Under the pieces are notes generated by a model. It had not been told where the DNA came from. It did no database searches and worked only from the letters and a program-made list of their open reading frames with translations. 64,000 bases of DNA from NCBI RefSeq assembly GCF_016863035.1, contig NZ_BOOC01000008.1, forward strand, positions 1 through 64,000, read 5' to 3'. Origin of the DNA: Microbispora corallina. GTDB taxonomy: Bacteria; Actinomycetota; Actinomycetes; Streptosporangiales; Streptosporangiaceae. The position numbers were made by a program, and so were the translations under genes. Below, one piece after another: positions 49,210 through 57,592 of this stretch (position 1 is the stretch's first letter; every line of letters begins with the position of its first letter).

Positions 49210-51536
49210 AGGGCCAGCTCCGGCTTGAGCCGGCGCAGGGACCACGTGCGGCCCCGATGCACGGCGAGGACGGTCAGCGACAACCCGAGGACGGCGAACG
49301 CGGTCAGCACGCCGCAAGCCTGCCACACCACGGCCAGGTCGCCGCCGCTGATCAGGCGGCGCATCGCCGCGACCACCCAGCTCATCGGCAGCCACGGCGA
49401 GACGGCCTGGAAGAACCCGGGCGAGGTCTCGATCGGGTACGTCCCCGCCGACGAGGTGAGCTGGAGCATCAGCAGCGCCAGCACCACGATCCGCCCCGGC
49501 GTGCCGAGCAGCGCGTTCACCGCCTGGATCACCGCGAGGAACGCCGCGGTGGTCAGCAGCAGGAAGCCCGCCACGCCGAGCCAGTGCGCGGCCGACAGCC
49601 CGAGCCCGAGGCGCAGCACCGCGAGCAGCACCCCGACCTGCAGCGTGCCCATCGCCATCCCCGGCAGCCACCCGGCGAGCGCGGTCCGCCACGCGGGAGC
49701 CGACCCGGCGAGCAGCCGCGGGTTCATCGGGCGGAGCAGCATGTAGATCACCATCGCGCCCACCCACAGGGCCAGCGGCACGAAGAACGGCGCGAAGCCG
49801 GTGCCGTAGTTGGGCACGTCGTTGTCGATCCGCGAGTCGAGCCGCACCGGGTCGCTCATCATGCCCGTACGGCTGTCGCGCTCGGCTGTGCCGTAGTCGG
49901 GGATCTGGGCGGCGCCGTCGCCCAGCCTGTCGGCCAGCTCGCCCGAGCCGTTCGCCAGCCGCACCAGGCCGTGGTCCAGCCGGCCCGCCCCCTCGTGCAG
50001 CCTGCCGATGCCCGAGTCGAGCCGCCCGGCGCCCGAGGCCAGCGCGCCGACGCCCGCGTCCAGCCGGCTCGCCCCGCTGCCGAGCCGCGCGAGGCCGTCC
50101 GACAGCCTGCTCGCGCCGCCGCCCAGGCGGCCGAGGCCCGCCGACAGCGAGGACGCGCCCTTCAGCGCCTTCCCGCTGCCGTTCCGCAGGTCGTCCGCTC
50201 CGTCGGCGAGCTGCCTGAGACCGCGGTCGAGCTGGTTGAACCGGTCACGGGCCCCGTCGAGCGCCGCGCCGAGCCCCGGCGCCGCCGCGGCCAGCTCGCG
50301 CGCGTCGCCCGCGACCTGCCGGGCCGTGCGGGCGAGGTCGTCCGTACGGCCCGCCTGGGCACCGAGGCGGCTCTGCAGCCGGCCCGCCGCGTCCGACAGC
50401 TCGCCCGCCGAGCCGGAGGCGCGCTCGACCAGGGCGCGCAGCTCGGGGTCGGCGCCGGGGTGGGCGTCGAGCCAGCGCTCGACCGCGCGCAGGTCCTGCC
50501 GGGCGGCGCCCGCAGAGCCGCTGACCTCCTGGGGCAGGCCGCCCAGCGCGCCGGCGACGGCGTCCGCGCCGTCGGCCAGTGTGAGGGCGGCCCGCCTGAT
50601 CCGGTCGCCGTCGCGGGTCAGCACGGGCGCGTACCTGTCGGCGGCCCCGTTCACCACCGGCGACAGCGCGTGCACCTGCCGGTACGCCTGCCGGTTGCCC
50701 TCGGCCAGCTTCGCCGCGCCCGCGTCGAGGGCGGCGAGCCCGGACCGCAGGCCGGCCGCGCCCTTCGCCGCCGTCGACAGGCCGGCCTCCAGTGTCCTCG
50801 AACCCGCGTAGGCGGTGTGCGCGCCGCTCGCGAGGGCCCGGGACCCCGCCCGCAGCGTCCCCGCGCCCGCCGACAGCCTGCCGGTGGCGTCCTGCGCGGT
50901 GCCGAGCCCGGCGTTCAGCGACGCGGCGCCCTGGCGGGCCTGCGCCGTTCCGTCGTGCAGCCGGTCCGCCCCCTGCGCCGCCCGGAGCGTCTGGTCGTGC
51001 AGGTCGGCGAACGACAGGAAGATCTGGTCCAGGTAACCGCGCACCGCGCTGCGGCCGGACGCCTCCTTCACCTCGCGGAAGACGGAGTCGGAGATCGTCC
51101 GCATGATGTAGCTGCGGCCGGTGTCCACGCGGACCCCGAGCCGCGCGGGGCGCGGCGCGCCGTCGCCGGAGGGGGAGGCGAGGTCGGCGCTGAAGTCCCG
51201 GGGGATCGTGAGGGACAGGTAGTACCTGCCGTCGCGCACGCCCCGGTCGGCCTCCGCCGCGTCCACCCGGTGCCAGTCGAAGACCCGGCGCCTCACGAGT
51301 TCGTCCGCCAGGTCGCCGCCCGCCCGCAGCGTCGTGCCGTTCGCCGCGGCCGGCTGGTCCTCCACGACCAGCGCCACCGGCACGCGCTCCAGGTTCCCCT
51401 GCGGGTCCCAGAACGACCACAGGTAGAGCCCCGCGTAGAGCAGGGGCAGCATGACCACGGCCACGAGCGCCGCCCTGGTCAGTCGTGAGCGCGTGAACCG
51501 GCGCAACTCCAGCCGCCCCGGGTGCGGAGACCTCAT
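49206..51536 (-). CDS. YhgE/Pip-domain membrane protein
   Basis: A 776-residue membrane protein. One N-terminal helix (about 20-42) precedes an exported segment with YYLSLTIPRDFSADLAS. A long helical repeat region (about 190-560) follows, with recurring L-x-x-G-A-x-x-L units (SLNAGLGTAQDATGRLSAGA, GVGALASGAGRL-type repeats). Five to six C-terminal helices (about 590-760) belong to the ABC-2 permease superfamily. Pip is the phage-infection receptor of Lactococcus, and YhgE relatives include type VII-linked export proteins. Its ATG overlaps the upstream ATPase stop, suggesting a two-component transporter. Confidence 0.88.
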   Translation of the reverse strand: MRSPHPGRLELRRFTRSRLTRAALVAVVMLPLLYAGLYLWSFWDPQGNLERVPVALVVEDQPAAANGTTLRAGGDLADELVRRRVFDWHRVDAAEADRGVRDGRYYLSLTIPRDFSADLASPSGDGAPRPARLGVRVDTGRSYIMRTISDSVFREVKEASGRSAVRGYLDQIFLSFADLHDQTLRAAQGADRLHDGTAQARQGAASLNAGLGTAQDATGRLSAGAGTLRAGSRALASGAHTAYAGSRTLEAGLSTAAKGAAGLRSGLAALDAGAAKLAEGNRQAYRQVHALSPVVNGAADRYAPVLTRDGDRIRRAALTLADGADAVAGALGGLPQEVSGSAGAARQDLRAVERWLDAHPGADPELRALVERASGSAGELSDAAGRLQSRLGAQAGRTDDLARTARQVAGDARELAAAAPGLGAALDGARDRFNQLDRGLRQLADGADDLRNGSGKALKGASSLSAGLGRLGGGASRLSDGLARLGSGASRLDAGVGALASGAGRLDSGIGRLHEGAGRLDHGLVRLANGSGELADRLGDGAAQIPDYGTAERDSRTGMMSDPVRLDSRIDNDVPNYGTGFAPFFVPLALWVGAMVIYMLLRPMNPRLLAGSAPAWRTALAGWLPGMAMGTLQVGVLLAVLRLGLGLSAAHWLGVAGFLLLTTAAFLAVIQAVNALLGTPGRIVVLALLMLQLTSSAGTYPIETSPGFFQAVSPWLPMSWVVAAMRRLISGGDLAVVWQACGVLTAFAVLGLSLTVLAVHRGRTWSLRRLKPELAL

Positions 51537-52360
51537 CGGAGCCCGCCCTCCTCGTCGCCGTCCCGCCCGTCCTCGTCCTGGTCTCGGGGATCGTCCCCGG
51601 GCCCGTCGCCGTCCAGGTCTCGCGGATCGTCCCCGTGTGCGTCGCCGTCCAGGTCCCGCCGGTCGTCCGCAGGCCCGTCCCCGTCCCGGCCGGGCAGGGT
51701 CAGCACGAGGGACGCGGCCTCGGCGGCCTCCCGCGCGTCCGTGCAGGCGGCCATGACCGTCAGCCCCGCGTCCGCGAGGCCCCGCAGGGTCGCCCACAGC
51801 GCGCGGCGCCCGTCCGCCGGGATCCCGTCGTCGGCGTCGTCCACCAGCAGCAGGCCCGGCGCGTCGAGCAGGGCCAGCGCGATCCCGAGCCGCACCGCCT
51901 GCTCGCGGGTGAGGTCCCGGGCGAGCGTCCGGTCGCCCTCGGGCAGGCCGGCCGGGTCGAGGCCCGCGCGCGCGAGCGCCGGCGCCACGATGTCGCCGTT
52001 CCCGTGGCGCCACAGCAGGCCGTGCGGCCGCATCCGCTCGTGCAGGTGCTCCCGTACGGACAGGGCGTCGTCGAGCGGGTTCACGTCCGGGAACAGGCCG
52101 AGCGCGGCCACCCTGCGGATGGCCCGCGGGCGGTCGTGGTCGCCGGCCAGGAGCGTCCCCTCGCCGTGCCGCATCCGTCCGGCGAGCGTGAGCAGCAGGC
52201 TCGTCCGGCCGCTGCCCGCCTCGCCCTGGACGGCGGTGAGCGTACCGGGCCCGGCGTCGAGGGTCACGTCCCGGTAGACCCAGCCGTGCCGTCCCCGCAG
52301 GCCGAGGCCGCGTGCCCGCACCTCGGCGCCCGCGAACGCGGCCCGTGCCTCCTCCGCCAT
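51533..52360 (-). CDS. ABC-type ATPase, degenerate motifs
   Basis: A 275-residue protein with an ABC ATPase core and an acidic tail. Walker A reads GEAGSGRTSLLL, with Arg in place of the catalytic Lys. The signature region reads LTREQAVRLGIALAL instead of LSGGQ. Walker B reads LLLVDDADDG, with Asp where the catalytic Glu is expected. The final 50 residues repeat DGDGPGDDPRD-like units. Hydrolysis may thus be weak. ATG follows AAAGGAGGGG. Its stop overlaps the YhgE/Pip start, and these two plus the TetR gene form one operon. Confidence 0.85.
   Translation of the reverse strand: MAEEARAAFAGAEVRARGLGLRGRHGWVYRDVTLDAGPGTLTAVQGEAGSGRTSLLLTLAGRMRHGEGTLLAGDHDRPRAIRRVAALGLFPDVNPLDDALSVREHLHERMRPHGLLWRHGNGDIVAPALARAGLDPAGLPEGDRTLARDLTREQAVRLGIALALLDAPGLLLVDDADDGIPADGRRALWATLRGLADAGLTVMAACTDAREAAEAASLVLTLPGRDGDGPADDRRDLDGDAHGDDPRDLDGDGPGDDPRDQDEDGRDGDEEGGLR
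51581..51688. repeat. Three 36-base tandem repeats
   Basis: Units at 51581-51616, 51617-51652 and 51653-51688; the first two differ at few bases, the third is more diverged. They encode 12-residue acidic units (DGDAHGDDPRDL type) in the C-terminal tail of the ATPase. Confidence 0.85.
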
Positions 52361-52375
52361 CGCCCCTCCTTTTGA

Positions 52376-52385
52376 ACTGACCAGT
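52376..52385. promoter_or_regulatory. TetR-type operator candidate
   Basis: ACTGACCAGT is a perfect palindrome apart from its 2-base centre. It lies 15 bases upstream of the ATPase start codon and resembles TGACCAGT-type sites of TetR repressors of YhgE operons. The operon encodes its own TetR. Confidence 0.5.
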
Positions 52386-52440
52386 CGGCACAAAAAGCGT
52401 AACGCCGAATGGCGGGAAGACCTGCCGGACGGCCTGTGAT

Positions 52441-53271
52441 CTGCGCTACTTCCTGACCAGCTCGACCAGCGGGGCTGCGCGAGCGTGGCCGAGCAGACCT
52501 GGAACCTGGCGGGCGCAGGGCGGCGGGTTCCGCCTCGCGGCCGCCCACAGCGGCAAGTGCGCGGGCGTCAGGGACGCCTCGACCTCGGCCGGCAAGGCCG
52601 TCCAGCAGGAGACGTGCACCGGCGCGGCCTCCCAGACCTGGCAGCTCACCCTCGTGAGCGGCTCGACCTACCAGGTGGTCGACGCCAACGGCGGCAAGTG
52701 CCTGAACGTCATGGACAGCTCGACCGCGGCGGGCGCGCCGGTCCAGCAGAACTCCTGCGACTCGGTCACCAGCAAGCGGTGGACGCTGCAGCCCGCCGGG
52801 TCGATCCCGACCGGGACGCCCACCCCCACTCCGACGCGCACGCCGACCCCCACGCCCACGCCCACGTCGCCCCCGCCGTCCGGCGGATGGCCGGGCGCGA
52901 ACGGCTCCCAGGCGGTGAGCAGCACGATCAGCGTCTCCGGGACCGTGGACGGCGGCCTCAAGCGCTACTACGCGACCGGGAACATGGGCGACTACCGCGG
53001 CTGCGGCAACTGTGGGAACTCCTACCAGCGGAACGTCGTGATCTCCAACGTCACCGCGACCTCGCCCGGCAAGGCCCTGGCCGGCATCAACACCAACTGG
53101 GGCGACACGGCGCGCTTCTCGAACATCACGATCGTGAACGACCCGAGCCGCGAGATCTCGATCTGCGACAAGTACAAGGGCGTGCCGAAGGGCAGCGAGC
53201 CGACGAAGATCGGCAGCGGCGCGGACGGCGTCAACTGCATCTACTCGGCGTCCGACATCACCTACCGGTGA
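52441..53271 (+). pseudogene. Ricin-lectin/pectate lyase (PL3) gene, truncated and internally deleted
   Basis: The 5' part encodes pieces of a ricin-B lectin domain: GCASVAEQTWNLAGAG in one frame, then FRLAAAHSGKCAGV and SQTWQL in the next, so a frameshift near 52510 is likely. No signal peptide or good start precedes it. A Thr-Pro linker leads to WPGANGSQAVSSTISVSGTV and GGLKRYYATGNMGDY, the opening of PL3 pectate lyases. This joins directly to RGCGNCGNSYQRNVVISNV and INTNWGDTARF from the C-terminal third. The central catalytic strands are absent. The last 205 codons (from GTG 52654) are open but cannot form an intact enzyme. Confidence 0.7.
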
Positions 53272-53287
53272 CGCCCCGCCGATGAGA

Positions 53288-53322
53288 GAGGGCCCGGCGG
53301 TCCCCCAGGCCGCCGGGCCCTC
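53288..53322. terminator. Bidirectional terminator hairpin
   Basis: A perfect 13-base GC-rich stem (53288-53300 with 53310-53322) and a 9-base loop, between the end of the pectate lyase remnant and the end of the convergent dipeptidase gene. Confidence 0.85.
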
Positions 53323-53334
53323 CCTCGTGGACGC

Positions 53335-54678
53335 CTAACGGCCCGCGCCGTACTCCGCGAGGAAGAGCGCCTCGGCCGTGATGATCCGGCGGAGCTCCTC
53401 GAGGTCGACCCGCTCGTTGGGGGCGTGGATGGCGGCGCCCTCGTCCTCGGCGCCGTACAGCAGGATCTCGGCCGCCGGGAAGCGGCGGGCGAGGGTGGCG
53501 ACCAGCGGGATCGACCCGCCCTGGCCGACCTGGCGCGGCGCCCGGCCGAAGGCGCGCTCCAGCGCCCGCTCGACCGCGCCGCGCGCCGGGCCCTCCGCCC
53601 CCGCCTGGAAGCCCGAGCCCGTGACGAAGTCGCTGAAGCTCACCTTGACGCCCCAGGGCGCGACCTTCTCCAGGTAACCGGTCACGTCGTTGAGCGCGGT
53701 CTTGGCGTCGCCCGAGGCCGGGATGCGGACGGTGACCCGCGCCCGGGCGACCGCCTGGACCGCGTTGATCGCGCCCGTCACGGTCGGCACGTCGAGCCCC
53801 GTGACGGTGATCGCGTACGACGCCCAGAGGCGGTCGGCGAGCGAGCCGGTGCCGACGAGGGAGACCCCGTCGAGCACTCCCGCCGTCGCGCGGAACTCGT
53901 CCTCGGAGTCGCTCGCGCCCGGGAACACGCCGCGCGCCAGGCCCGGCACCCGGACGTCGCCGTTGTCGTCGTGCATGGCGGTCAGCATGCGCATCAGCGC
54001 CGACAGCGCGTCGGGGGCGGCGCCGCCGAACGCGCCGCTGTGCACGGCCTCGGCCAGCGTGCGGACCTCGACGGTGAACGCCGCCATCCCGCGCAGCGAC
54101 GTGGTGAGCGCCGGCTCCCCGACCCTGGGGTTGCCGCAGTCGGCGATGACCATGGCGTCGGCCCGCACGAGCTCGGGGTTGGCCTCGACGAAATCCTCCA
54201 GGCGCTCCCCGGCGTACTCCTCCTGGCCCTCCACGATGACCTTGATCCCCACGGGGAACCGGCCCTGGAAGGCGCGCAGCGCCGCCACGTGGGTCATCAC
54301 GCCGCTCTTGTCGTCGGCCGCGCCCCTGCCGTACATCGCGCCGTCGACCACGGTGGGCTCGAACGGCGGCGTGCGCCACAGGGCGGTGTCGCCCGCGGGC
54401 TGCACGTCGTAGTGCGCGTAGAGGAGGACGGTGGGCGCGCCGGGCGGCGCGGGCGCCTCGCCGTACACGGCCGGGTAGCTGCCCTCGACCGGGATCTGCC
54501 GGACCTCGGGGAGGCCGGCGCTGCGCAGCAGCCGCTCGGTGAGGGCCGCGGCCTCCAGGACGGGCGCCTCCGCGTGGCCGGGGAAGGCCACGGACGGAAT
54601 GGTCACCAGCCTCGTGAGGTCCTCGACCGTCTGCGGCATCCCCGCCTCGACGGCGCTCTCGATCTCCTCGGGTGTCAC
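53335..54678 (-). CDS. M20-family dipeptidase
   Basis: A 447-residue zinc di-/aminopeptidase. Metal sites are visible in TVLLYAHYDVQPAGD (His, Asp), YGRGAADDKSGVMTHVAAL (bridging Asp), VIVEGQEEYAGE (catalytic Glu then ligand Glu), IADCGNP and a C-terminal His in EDEGAAIHAPNERV. The lid domain (about 195-315) is present. It cleaves short peptides in the cytoplasm in related proteins. GTG at 54678 follows GGGAGAAA; the frame extends to 54774 through promoter-like DNA. It is divergent from the aminotransferase gene. Confidence 0.9.
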   Translation of the reverse strand: MTPEEIESAVEAGMPQTVEDLTRLVTIPSVAFPGHAEAPVLEAAALTERLLRSAGLPEVRQIPVEGSYPAVYGEAPAPPGAPTVLLYAHYDVQPAGDTALWRTPPFEPTVVDGAMYGRGAADDKSGVMTHVAALRAFQGRFPVGIKVIVEGQEEYAGERLEDFVEANPELVRADAMVIADCGNPRVGEPALTTSLRGMAAFTVEVRTLAEAVHSGAFGGAAPDALSALMRMLTAMHDDNGDVRVPGLARGVFPGASDSEDEFRATAGVLDGVSLVGTGSLADRLWASYAITVTGLDVPTVTGAINAVQAVARARVTVRIPASGDAKTALNDVTGYLEKVAPWGVKVSFSDFVTGSGFQAGAEGPARGAVERALERAFGRAPRQVGQGGSIPLVATLARRFPAAEILLYGAEDEGAAIHAPNERVDLEELRRIITAEALFLAEYGAGR

Positions 54679-54966
54679 GGCGTTTTCTCCCGGATATGCG
54701 TTGTTCACGACGTTGTGAGCTGCTGGTCGGACCCCATTGCACCACACGGCGGGACGAGGTCGCCGGGGACGCACGGCGGACCGGCCGCAGCAGGGGCTGC
54801 GCAGGGTCTGGACGCTCCCAATGTACGGTCACGGATTTCGTTGCTGTTACAACCCGATATCGCGGATTCCGAACTTCTTGCAGAGTGACACCACGTAATC
54901 ACTTGGCAAAACGCAGAAGTGGCATGCACACTGTCCACAGCACGGATCACCTTAGGGAAGGTTGCG

Positions 54967-56349
54967 ATGACGCGCCCCGACGTTCTCAAGGCCGCACAGG
55001 ACAATCTCTGGATGCACTTCACCCGGCACAGCTCCTACGAGGACGCCGAGGTGCCGATGATCGTGCGGGGCGAGGGGGCCTACGTCTACGACATCCACGG
55101 CAAGCGGTACCTCGACGGCCTGGCCGGGCTGTTCGTGGTCCAGGTGGGCCACGGCCGCGCCGAGCTCGCGGAGGCCGCGGCGAAGCAGGCCCAGGAGCTC
55201 GCGTTCTTCCCGCTCTGGTCGTACGCCCACCCGAAGGCCGCGGAGCTGGCCGCCCGGCTCGCGGACCTCACCCCCGGCGACCTCAACCGGGTCTTCTTCA
55301 CCACGGGCGGCGGCGAGGCCGTCGAGTCGGCGTGGAAGCTCGCCAAGCAGTACTTCAAGACCCAGGGCAAGCCGATGAAGACCAAGGTCGTCAGCCGGTC
55401 CATCGCCTACCACGGCACTCCCCAGGGCGCCCTGTCGATCACCGGCATCCCCGCGCTCAAGCAGATGTTCGAGCCGCTCGTCCCCGGCGCGCTCAAGGCC
55501 CCCAACACGAACCTGTACCGCGCCGACGAGATCAGCGGCTTCCCCGGCATGGAGAAGGACGCCGAGGCCTTCGGGCGTTGGGCCGCCGACCAGGTCGGCA
55601 AGGCCATCGAGATGGAGGGCCCGGAGACCGTGGCCGCCGTCTTCGTCGAGCCGGTGCAGAACGCCGGGGGCTGCTTCCCGCCGCCGCCCGGATACTTCCG
55701 GCGCCTGCGGGAGATCTGCGACGCCTACGACGTGCTGCTGGTGTCGGACGAGGTCATCTGCGCCTTCGGCCGCCTCGGCACGATGTTCGGCGGGCAGAAG
55801 TTCGACTACGTGCCGGACATCATCACCTGTGCGAAGGGCCTGACCAGCGGGTACTCGCCCATCGGCGCCATGATCGCCTCTGAGCGGCTGTTCGAGCCGT
55901 TCAAGAGCGGCACGGAGTCGTTCGCGCACGGGTACACCTTCGGCGGCCACCCGGTGTCGGCCGCCGTGGCCCTCGCCAACCTCGACATCTTCGAGCGCGA
56001 GGACCTGCTCGGCCACGTCACCGCCAACGAGCCGGTCTTCCGGGCCACCCTGGACAAGCTCCTCGACCTGCCGATCGTGGGCGACGTACGCGGGTCGGGC
56101 TACTTCTACGGGATCGAGCTCGTCAAGGACAAGTCGACCAAGCAGACCTTCAACGACGAGGAGTCGGAGCGGCTGCTGCGCGGCTTCCTGTCGAAGGCCC
56201 TGTACGACGCCGGGCTGTACTGCCGGGCCGACGACCGAGGGGACCCGGTCGTCCAGCTCGCGCCGCCGCTCATCTGCGGCCCCAAGGAGTTCGACGAGAT
56301 CGAGTCGATCCTCCGTTCGGTGCTCACCGAGGCGTGGGCCCGTCTCTGA
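54967..56349 (+). CDS. Class III omega-aminotransferase
   Basis: A 460-residue fold-type I PLP enzyme. The PLP Lys290 is in CAKGLTSGYSPIGA; VLLVSDEVICAFGRLG holds the PLP-ring Asp; YDIHGKRYLDGLAGLFVVQV and FAHGYTFGGHPVSAA are family hallmarks. The closest recognisable group is omega-amino acid:pyruvate transaminases (beta-alanine, GABA or polyamine-derived amines). Alanine dehydrogenase follows, which could recycle the alanine formed to pyruvate and ammonia. ATG follows AGGGAAGG. A hairpin separates the two genes. The amine donor is unknown. Confidence 0.88.
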   Translation: MTRPDVLKAAQDNLWMHFTRHSSYEDAEVPMIVRGEGAYVYDIHGKRYLDGLAGLFVVQVGHGRAELAEAAAKQAQELAFFPLWSYAHPKAAELAARLADLTPGDLNRVFFTTGGGEAVESAWKLAKQYFKTQGKPMKTKVVSRSIAYHGTPQGALSITGIPALKQMFEPLVPGALKAPNTNLYRADEISGFPGMEKDAEAFGRWAADQVGKAIEMEGPETVAAVFVEPVQNAGGCFPPPPGYFRRLREICDAYDVLLVSDEVICAFGRLGTMFGGQKFDYVPDIITCAKGLTSGYSPIGAMIASERLFEPFKSGTESFAHGYTFGGHPVSAAVALANLDIFEREDLLGHVTANEPVFRATLDKLLDLPIVGDVRGSGYFYGIELVKDKSTKQTFNDEESERLLRGFLSKALYDAGLYCRADDRGDPVVQLAPPLICGPKEFDEIESILRSVLTEAWARL

Positions 56350-56358
56350 CCGAATGCG

Positions 56359-56394
56359 CCCGGCGGCCGGCCCCGCCTCGGCCCGGCCGCCGGG
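56359..56394 (+). terminator. Intercistronic hairpin between aminotransferase and ald
   Basis: A perfect 12-base GC stem (56359-56370 with 56383-56394) and a 12-base loop in the 66-base gap. It may partially terminate or stabilise the upstream mRNA and so uncouple expression of the two genes. Confidence 0.65.
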
Positions 56395-56415
56395 AATCCT
56401 GAAAGGACCTGTTCC

Positions 56416-57534
56416 ATGAAGATCGGCGTGCCTGCCGAGGTCAAGAACCACGAATACCGCGTCGCCGCGACTCCCGCGGGCGTGCACGAGCTCGTCCGCC
56501 ACGGCCACGAGGTCACCGTCCAGCAGGGGGCGGGCCTCGGCTCGCACATCACGGACGAGGAGTACCTCGCCGCCGGCGCCAAGATCGTTGAGCGCGCCGA
56601 CGACGTCTGGGGCGAGTCGGAGATGATCCTCAAGGTCAAGGAGCCGATCGCCGAGGAGTACCACCGGCTCCGCGCGGACCAGGTCCTGTTCACCTACCTC
56701 CACCTGGCCGCCTCGCGGCCCTGCACCGACGCCCTGCTCCAGGCCGGGACGACCGCCGTCGCGTACGAGACGGTCCAGGCCGGCGGCGCCCTGCCGCTGC
56801 TCGCGCCGATGTCGGAGGTCGCGGGCCGCCTCGCCCCGCAGGTCGGCGCCTACAACCTGATGCGCTTCAACGGCGGGCGCGGCGTGCTGCCCGGCGGCGT
56901 CCCGGGCGTCGCGCCGGCCAAGGTCGTCGTCATCGGCGGCGGCGTCTCCGGCCTCAACGCGGCGCAGATCGCCGTCGGAATGGGCGCGGACGTGTCGATC
57001 CTCGACGTGAACATCGACCGGCTGCGCTTCATCGACGCCGTCTACCAGGGCCGCCTGAAGACGATCGTGTCGACCTCGTACGCCATCGAGCGCGCCGTGC
57101 TGGAGGCCGACCTCGTCATCGGCGCCGTGCTCATCCCCGGCGCCAAGGCCCCGACGCTCGTGTCCAACGAGCTGGTCTCCCGCATGCGGCCGGGCTCGGT
57201 GCTCGTGGACATCGCGATCGACCAGGGCGGCTGCTTCGAGGACTCCCGCCCGACCACGCACGCCGACCCGACGTTCCGGGTGCACAACTCGATCTTCTAC
57301 TGCGTGGCCAACATGCCGGGGTCGGTGGCCAACACGTCCACGTACGCGCTGACGAACGCCACCCTCCCGTACGCGGTGAAGCTGGCCGACAAGGGGTGGC
57401 GGGACGCGCTGCGTGCCGACGACGCCCTGCGGCTCGGCCTGAACACCCACGCCGGCGTGCTCACCAACGAGCCCGTCGCGGTGGCGCACGACCTGCCGTA
57501 CACCCCGGCCGCCGAGGTCCTCGCCGCGGCCTGA
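56416..57534 (+). CDS. ald: Alanine dehydrogenase
   Basis: A 372-residue NAD enzyme converting L-alanine to pyruvate and ammonia. N-terminal [20 protein letters not shown] and [13 protein letters not shown] are family signatures. The catalytic Lys75 (ILKVKEP) and His96 (FTYLHLA) correspond to Lys74/His95 of the M. tuberculosis enzyme. NAD binding is [20 protein letters not shown]. The C-terminal [18 protein letters not shown] is intact. The start follows GAAAGGACC. Pairing with the upstream omega-aminotransferase suggests amine nitrogen release. Confidence 0.95.
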   Translation: MKIGVPAEVKNHEYRVAATPAGVHELVRHGHEVTVQQGAGLGSHITDEEYLAAGAKIVERADDVWGESEMILKVKEPIAEEYHRLRADQVLFTYLHLAASRPCTDALLQAGTTAVAYETVQAGGALPLLAPMSEVAGRLAPQVGAYNLMRFNGGRGVLPGGVPGVAPAKVVVIGGGVSGLNAAQIAVGMGADVSILDVNIDRLRFIDAVYQGRLKTIVSTSYAIERAVLEADLVIGAVLIPGAKAPTLVSNELVSRMRPGSVLVDIAIDQGGCFEDSRPTTHADPTFRVHNSIFYCVANMPGSVANTSTYALTNATLPYAVKLADKGWRDALRADDALRLGLNTHAGVLTNEPVAVAHDLPYTPAAEVLAAA

Positions 57535-57543
57535 TCCGACGCG

Positions 57544-57581
57544 GAGACCGCCGCCGTGCCCTTCGGCGCGGCGGCGGTCTC
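57544..57581. terminator. Bidirectional terminator hairpin
   Basis: A perfect 13-base stem (57544-57556 with 57569-57581), 12-base loop, between the convergent ends of ald and the Sel1-repeat gene. Confidence 0.85.
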
Positions 57582-57592
57582 GCGTTCGCGCG

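Noticed and set aside
52485..53285. A 266-codon frame starting MAEQTWNLAGAGRRVPP
   Set aside because: Only its first codons match a ricin-lectin repeat; the rest is out of frame with the lectin and pectate lyase homology.
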